The notes beneath the pieces are model-generated. The model saw nothing but the letters and a program-made list of their open reading frames with translations, made no database searches and had not been told where the DNA came from. Made by a program: the position numbers and the translations under genes. Positions 6,429 to 9,349 of a stretch of DNA of 9,349 bases are shown here, one piece after another (within the stretch, counting starts at the first letter, position 1; each line of letters opens with the position of its first letter). Location of the stretch: assembly GCA_964398785.1 (NCBI GenBank), contig CAYNNQ010000060.1, positions 1-9,349 of the forward strand, in the 5' to 3' direction. The DNA comes from CAYNNQ01 sp964398785 (GTDB taxonomy: Bacteria; Desulfobacterota; Desulfovibrionia; Desulfovibrionales; Desulfonatronovibrionaceae).

Positions 6429-7646
6429 TTATGCCCCGGGCATGACCGGAGCCAGATCCACAAGTCCGATCTTGTCCAAAAGCGCGTATGCGGCGATCAT
6501 AAGCCCGAGCAAAAACATTATCCAGCCCAGGACATACCCCCAATAATATCTCCCCCGGCACATCTTGAAAAGAATATAACCGGGAAGGATTATGAACAGG
6601 ACCGTTTCCCCGATCCCGCCGACCACATCCAATGCGGAAAGGAATATATCCGGATAAATCAGGGTCACTGCCAGGGGAGGAAGAAAGCTGAGCGCGGCCA
6701 CCAGGACCTTGTTTTGGGTGTTCAGGTATGTATTGGTCATATCCCGGATAAACCCGAACAAACCGGTGCCGTTGGCAATATACGAGGCCGTCACCGCCAG
6801 AAAGGCGAATACGAACCCGGATATCTCGAAAACCCGGGAATGAAGCAGCTTGTCCATGGGTATTGTCGCCGGGAGATCATGCCAATAGGCCTCTTCAATG
6901 CTGTTCGGGTCCAGGCCCATCCGGTGCAGGGTGCCCAGGACGATAAACACCCAGACCAGATTAATGACCAGCCCCAGGCCCACACCGATGAATATGGCCT
7001 TGCGCGTGGCCCGGACATCATGATTCAGGGAGCGGGAAACAGTAGGGATTATATTGTGGAAATGAAAGGCGGAGACCGCAACCGGGATCCCGATAGGAAA
7101 TAATCCCCAGTCCGCGGCACCGAGTTTGCTCAATTCAAAATCCTGGGCTCCGTAGATAATCAAAAAAACAAAGGATATCCACACCGCGATGACTATAAAC
7201 ATATTCCCCTTGCGCATGATCGCGGAGCCGAACAATATAAGGGCCGTGGTCAGCAGGAAGTAGACGATCGTAACCAGTGAATCGCTCAGCTTTACCGGGA
7301 TGAGGTTGTTTATAATCGTGGTCATCCCGCTCAGATAGGCAACCAGGACACCATAAAGGAGAATAAGGTTGCAGGCTATGGCCACCCATTTTCCCAGCTG
7401 ATTGGTCTCCTGGGCATAAAAGGAGGGGATGTCAAAGGTGCTGCTTTTTTGCATATTGATCTTATACCCGATCACGAACGCGGAACTAAGCATCATCACC
7501 CATACCAGGACAATGCCCGTAAGCGCGGGGAAAAAACCGCACAGACCGGATTTGATTGGCAGGGCGAGAACGCCCACGCCCAGGCAGTTACCCAGGACCA
7601 GAAAGGATACGGAAATAAGCGGCAACTTTTTTTGCGAACTGTCCAT
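6429..7646 (-). CDS. HAAAP-family (aromatic) amino-acid permease
   Basis: 405-residue integral membrane protein with about 11 predicted helices (roughly 13-31, 37-60, 86-112, 121-141, 148-168, 183-205, 215-239, 273-292, 314-332, 341-362, 369-391). It belongs with the hydroxy/aromatic amino acid permeases (TyrP, Mtr, TnaB), proton-coupled importers of Trp, Tyr or Ser/Thr. Supporting motifs: GNCLGVGVLALPIKSG at 19-34 (broken TM1 of the LeuT fold), SAFHFHNIIPTVSRSLNHD at 192-210, GTGLFGFIRD at 293-302 and GGIGETVLFIILPG at 343-356. The length is normal and no lesion is seen, in contrast to everything around it. The start is ATG 7646 with AGGGGG four bases upstream. It is apparently monocistronic and flanked by IS relics in direct orientation. 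The substrate cannot be settled from sequence; bacterial relatives also include amine and serine transporters. Confidence 0.9.
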   Translation of the reverse strand: MDSSQKKLPLISVSFLVLGNCLGVGVLALPIKSGLCGFFPALTGIVLVWVMMLSSAFVIGYKINMQKSSTFDIPSFYAQETNQLGKWVAIACNLILLYGVLVAYLSGMTTIINNLIPVKLSDSLVTIVYFLLTTALILFGSAIMRKGNMFIVIAVWISFVFLIIYGAQDFELSKLGAADWGLFPIGIPVAVSAFHFHNIIPTVSRSLNHDVRATRKAIFIGVGLGLVINLVWVFIVLGTLHRMGLDPNSIEEAYWHDLPATIPMDKLLHSRVFEISGFVFAFLAVTASYIANGTGLFGFIRDMTNTYLNTQNKVLVAALSFLPPLAVTLIYPDIFLSALDVVGGIGETVLFIILPGYILFKMCRGRYYWGYVLGWIMFLLGLMIAAYALLDKIGLVDLAPVMPGA

Positions 7647-7757
7647 GAATCCCCCTGCTGTTTGTTTTCGACCGGCTCCCCCATGCCTCGGGAGGCCTTG
7701 TATTTTTACCTCCGGATGCTGAGCCCGTCCCGGAACGGATCTAAAAAAGTTAAATCC

Positions 7758-7786
7758 AGACTATGGCCATCCCGGTTCCACGTCAA
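7758..7786 (-). promoter_or_regulatory. Possible sigma-70 promoter for the permease
   Basis: Minus strand TTGACG (7786-7781), 17-nt spacer, TAGTCT (7763-7758). The -35 is good (5 of 6) and the -10 weak. It would give a leader of roughly 105 nt. GCCTCGGGAGGC (7685-7696) is a small hairpin in that leader. Confidence 0.3.
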
Positions 7787-7808
7787 TTCGCATTTAAAAC
7801 CCGACCAT

Positions 7809-7955
7809 TTATTGGGTGTCCACCGAGGAAAAGACGGCCAAAAAATCGTTTTGATAAAGGATGTAAAAAGCGTCTCCCAAATAACCGTTCAGGCAGTCGG
7901 CCAGACTGATCACCCGCACCGCGTGCGGCAGTGATTTTGATATTAGAAATATCAC
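7809..7955 (-). CDS. Possible 48-residue ORF or gene remnant
   Basis: From GTG 7955 the frame reads MIFLISKSLPHAVRVISLAD, CLNGYLGDAFYILYQNDF, LAVFSSVDTQ, with G/C-leaning third positions and no low-complexity run. Reading continues open upstream to about 7990. The ribosome site is poor, so this may be the 3' remnant of a larger gene. I recognise no family. It is too short for firm support. Confidence 0.25.
   Translation of the reverse strand: MIFLISKSLPHAVRVISLADCLNGYLGDAFYILYQNDFLAVFSSVDTQ
7938..7954. repeat. Small perfect hairpin
   Basis: TGATATT and AATATCA with a 3-nt loop (AGA), overlapping the start of the 7809-7955 ORF. It is AT-rich and short; an operator or chance are both possible. 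Confidence 0.3.
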
Positions 7956-8034
7956 GTTTCCAATTCGGTAATGAGATTTTTTTTCTGTTTAACAAGGAAA
8001 TTAAGTAATTATGAGCTGGCGTATCTTAATTACG

Positions 8035-8222
8035 TGATCGAATAATTACGAAAATTGACGCCGTTAAAATGGAAAAGGGCCATTCCCGGATGGAAACTAG
8101 CTAATGAAGCGCATAGAAATACGGCACCCCTTGCCGTGGCCAGAAAGCTGGTGGCCTACATTATAGCTGTAGACAGGGACGGCCAGAAATTTGAGTACCG
8201 AAATACAAAAAAGGCTGCATAG
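8035..8222 (+). mobile_element. IS110-like transposase C-terminal relic, copy 2
   Basis: Open plus-strand frame of 58 codons (8046-8222): LRKLTPLKWKRAIPGWKL, ANEAHRNTAPLAVARKLVAY, IIAVDRDGQKFEYRNTKKAA, then TAG. The A-V-A-R-K-L helix followed by a DG-x-x-[FY] tail is the usual end of IS110/IS1111-family transposases, enzymes with a RuvC-like DEDD domain and a Tnp20 domain, both missing here. An in-frame TAA precedes residue 1, so nothing upstream belongs to it. The first 127 nt match copy 1 (5923-6050); the last 60 nt exist only here. Both copies begin at the same base, so an already truncated fragment was probably duplicated, or both were cut at the same site. Confidence 0.6.
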
Positions 8223-8255
8223 ATAAAATTCAAACATTTTTTAATTGCCGATATT

Positions 8256-8335
8256 CTTGCCGGTCCTCGCAGTTAAAGGGACTGCGCGAGCGAAATACCG
8301 CAATGGACCAATAGACCTGTTTCGAGGCCGGCAAG
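8256..8335. repeat. Structured non-coding patch after the transposase relic
   Basis: Outer arms at 8256-8269 and 8323-8335 (CTTGCCGG...CTCG against CGAGGCCGGCAAG) pair over 13 bp with one bulged T. An alternative inner hairpin CGCAGT-loop-ACTGCG spans 8268-8286. No coding sequence was found here. It lies 34 nt past the transposase stop, where IS1111-group elements carry their non-coding right end. It could equally be an unrelated REP-like element. Confidence 0.45.
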
Positions 8336-8389
8336 TTTACCCAAACTTAATCTTCTGCAATGACCCTTGCAAGGGAAGCAACGTAAAGC

Positions 8390-8566
8390 TCAAGTCTTCC
8401 GGTGGACGTTCGCAAATGGATGTCTGGTCATAAATTTACATATTGACCACTGGAATGGATCAAAGAAGTCGGCAAATTCAATGACATCGGACCACAAGAG
8501 CAGATATTTCCGGGGTGGAAGGGAAACCTCCGCTTTCTCTCTTGACATTTTTATCATGGATGTCAC
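8390..8566 (-). CDS. Possible small ORF downstream of the toxin-antitoxin pair
   Basis: Same strand as the toxin-antitoxin genes and 65 nt beyond the antitoxin stop. From GTG 8566 (58 aa) or ATG 8557 (55 aa, with AAGG eight bases upstream) it reads MSREKAEVSLPPRKYLLLWS, DVIEFADFFDPFQWSICKFM, TRHPFANVHRKT. The mix of charged and aromatic residues looks plausible for protein. I recognise no family. TGACAT...ATGTCA, an inverted repeat at 8543-8565, overlaps its start codon. It may be a third gene of the operon, a remnant, or chance. Confidence 0.3.
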   Translation of the reverse strand: MTSMIKMSREKAEVSLPPRKYLLLWSDVIEFADFFDPFQWSICKFMTRHPFANVHRKT

Positions 8567-8631
8567 CTTATTCCCTTTTCAGCTTATTGTTTGTAGAGAA
8601 ATAAAAATCTGATGTTGGCTCTTTTTATTCG

Positions 8632-8988
8632 CTACAAAAAAAGTCGATAATCGGAAACATCCAGAGCTTGGGCCAGCTTGCGGGCACGTTCCTTGCCAAT
8701 TCCTCTTTTGCAGTTTTCCATCTCACTAATTTGATGCTGAGGAATACCGGTCTTTAAAGACAGTTCTTTCTGCGTCAAACTTTCCCTGGTCCTGTAAGCC
8801 CGGAGAGCTATATTCGGCTTTTTATCCATATATTCAGGAAAAACGTCGGTTAAGGAATAAGTAGGTTGGTCTCCAGCCTCCAAAAGCTGTACGTACTGCT
8901 TGATCTTACCCGCAATACTACGCCGAACACGCAATTTAAGTGTGATAACTTCATCTTCAGTATGGGGCTTTTTCATGGCTTCCCGCAT
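8632..8988 (-). CDS. XRE-family antitoxin
   Basis: 118 residues. The N-terminal half (about 1-60; EDEVITLKLRVRRSIAGKIK) would be the toxin-neutralising and dimer part. The C-terminal half is a lambda-repressor-like helix-turn-helix (about 62-118): RTRESLTQKELSLKTGIPQH then QISEMENCKRGIGKERARKL, with recognition helix around QHQISEME. Role: bind and inhibit the toxin encoded just upstream, and repress the operon with it. The gene overlaps the toxin's 3' end by 32 nt. The first ATG (8988) is chosen over the second Met at codon 5 because a full GGAGG (8995-8999) sits 6 nt before it. Toxin-first order is the HigBA arrangement. No strong terminator follows; only an A/T stem (8600-8607 with 8622-8629) is seen. 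Confidence 0.88.
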   Translation of the reverse strand: MREAMKKPHTEDEVITLKLRVRRSIAGKIKQYVQLLEAGDQPTYSLTDVFPEYMDKKPNIALRAYRTRESLTQKELSLKTGIPQHQISEMENCKRGIGKERARKLAQALDVSDYRLFL

Positions 8989-9235
8989 AAATTACCTCCA
9001 CAAGCTTTACTTTACCCTGGACTTCTCTCCAGACAGCCACATAGGTTGGTTTGCCTTTCTTTAAATGGCAATGATGTTTCGTACTGGAGAGCTTTGAATA
9101 GTTGGGCCAGTCTCCACGCACGGGACCCAAAAACTCTATTTCCTGCGCCAGCTGAAATAAGACCTCCCGCACTTTGGCAGGAAGCTTATCCGCCTGTTTT
9201 TTAGACTTGTCAGTAAATTCAACTGTCCAACTCAT
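8957..9235 (-). CDS. RelE/HigB-like toxin
   Basis: 92 residues, a small basic protein of the RelE/ParE superfamily. It begins MSWTVEFTDKSKKQADKLPA (beta strand then helix) and ends with KHHCHLKKGKPTYVAVWREV and VKLVEVIYAGSHEKAPY, the strand-rich core and C-terminal pattern of 'cytotoxic translational repressor' toxins, which in characterised members cleave mRNA on the ribosome. The conserved H-C-H-L-x(4,6)-Y/W-V-A-x-W-R and Y-x-G-S-x-E-x-A-P-Y residues are present. The start at ATG 9235 has no Shine-Dalgarno sequence, and the predicted -10 box ends 6 bases upstream, so the transcript may be leaderless. It overlaps the antitoxin by 32 nt. Length is normal and no lesion is seen. Confidence 0.9.
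   Translation of the reverse strand: MSWTVEFTDKSKKQADKLPAKVREVLFQLAQEIEFLGPVRGDWPNYSKLSSTKHHCHLKKGKPTYVAVWREVQGKVKLVEVIYAGSHEKAPY
8995..8999 (-). promoter_or_regulatory. Strong ribosome-binding site of the antitoxin
   Basis: GGAGG, 6 nt before ATG 8988, inside the toxin coding sequence. It fixes the antitoxin start and contrasts with the absence of any such site for the toxin, favouring antitoxin excess. Confidence 0.75.
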
Positions 9236-9241
9236 TACATT

Positions 9242-9269
9242 TTTATACCCATATTAGGTATAAAGTCAA
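9242..9269 (-). promoter_or_regulatory. Toxin-antitoxin promoter with operator inside the spacer
   Basis: Minus strand TTGACT (9269-9264), 16-nt spacer, TATAAA (9247-9242): five of six matches in each box. TTTATACC and GGTATAAA, perfect 8-bp inverted arms with a 7-nt gap (9242-9264), fill the spacer and the -10. An XRE antitoxin bound there would block RNA polymerase, the usual autoregulation of such operons. The expected start of transcription is about 9235-9236. Confidence 0.7.
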
Positions 9270-9290
9270 GATAATATTTCAAGAACTAAG

Positions 9291-9327
9291 CCTCTTCAGA
9301 GGCATCTGCAAAAAGTCGAATACTGGA
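9291..9327 (-). repeat. Dispersed repeat, copy B
   Basis: Inverted counterpart of 3974-4010, sharing the uninterrupted 15-mer CTGCAAAAAGTCGAA (plus strand, 9306-9320). GCCTCTTCAGAGGC (9290-9303) at its edge forms a tight hairpin, which copy A retains only in part. The minus-strand side is followed by TTAGTTCTTG, so it could also be a weak terminator for a gene beyond the right edge. Confidence 0.55.
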
Positions 9328-9349
9328 GTTAAACGCACAGATTAAACTT

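Noticed and set aside
7449..7934. 161-residue plus-strand ORF
   Set aside because: Mostly antisense to the permease N-terminus; no ribosome site, no recognised motif.
5923..8222. Functional composite transposon carrying the permease
   Set aside because: Both flanking transposase pieces lack the catalytic domains, and neither shows matching outer ends or target duplications.
8256..8335. Integron attC site
   Set aside because: The outer arms lack the RYYYAAC/GTTRRRY boxes, and no integrase or cassette array is near.

Overview
The window is a bacterial chromosome segment of roughly 50-55% GC in its genes. Every protein gene I can support is on the minus strand. No rRNA or tRNA gene or CRISPR array was seen. 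Gene content (KaiC-like ATPase, stand-alone GAF/HD-GYP and CHASE4/PAS/GGDEF proteins, an HAAAP-type amino-acid permease, a RelE/XRE toxin-antitoxin pair, IS relics) resembles an environmental Gram-negative such as a member of the Desulfobacterota. That assignment is a guess from gene style, not from a marker.

Right to left, in the direction of transcription. At 8632-9269 lies a toxin-antitoxin operon: a RelE-like toxin followed by an overlapping XRE-type antitoxin. Its promoter carries a perfect inverted repeat between -35 and -10, and the predicted transcription start is almost at the toxin start codon. A possible third small ORF follows (8390-8566). From 5769 to 8335 is a scrapyard around one intact gene, an HAAAP permease (6429-7646). 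Around it are two direct-repeat relics of an IS110-like transposase C-terminus (5923-6050 and 8035-8222), a relic of a CzcA/CusA-type metal efflux pump (5769-5911), an unidentified decayed ORF (6088-6362) and a structured non-coding patch (8256-8335).

From 5523 down to 1 is a signalling cluster, probably one transcription unit: kaiC-like ATPase, a truncated receiver-like gene, GAF-GAF protein, HD-GYP phosphodiesterase, then a CHASE4-PAS-PAS-GGDEF diguanylate cyclase that runs off the left edge. It joins a KaiC-type timer or switch ATPase to enzymes that both make and destroy cyclic di-GMP. Its reading frames are damaged: kaiC has an in-frame TAG at codon 151, the receiver-like gene is cut short at a dispersed repeat, and the GAF and HD-GYP parts are split by a one-base frameshift in an A7 run. 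The cyclase keeps its visible motifs (GGDEF and RxxD I-site).

The two most useful things to check are whether the kaiC TAG and the A7 frameshift are real, and whether the cluster is dying or only mis-sequenced. The toxin promoter architecture and the possible bridge-RNA relic behind the transposase fragment are the other points of interest.
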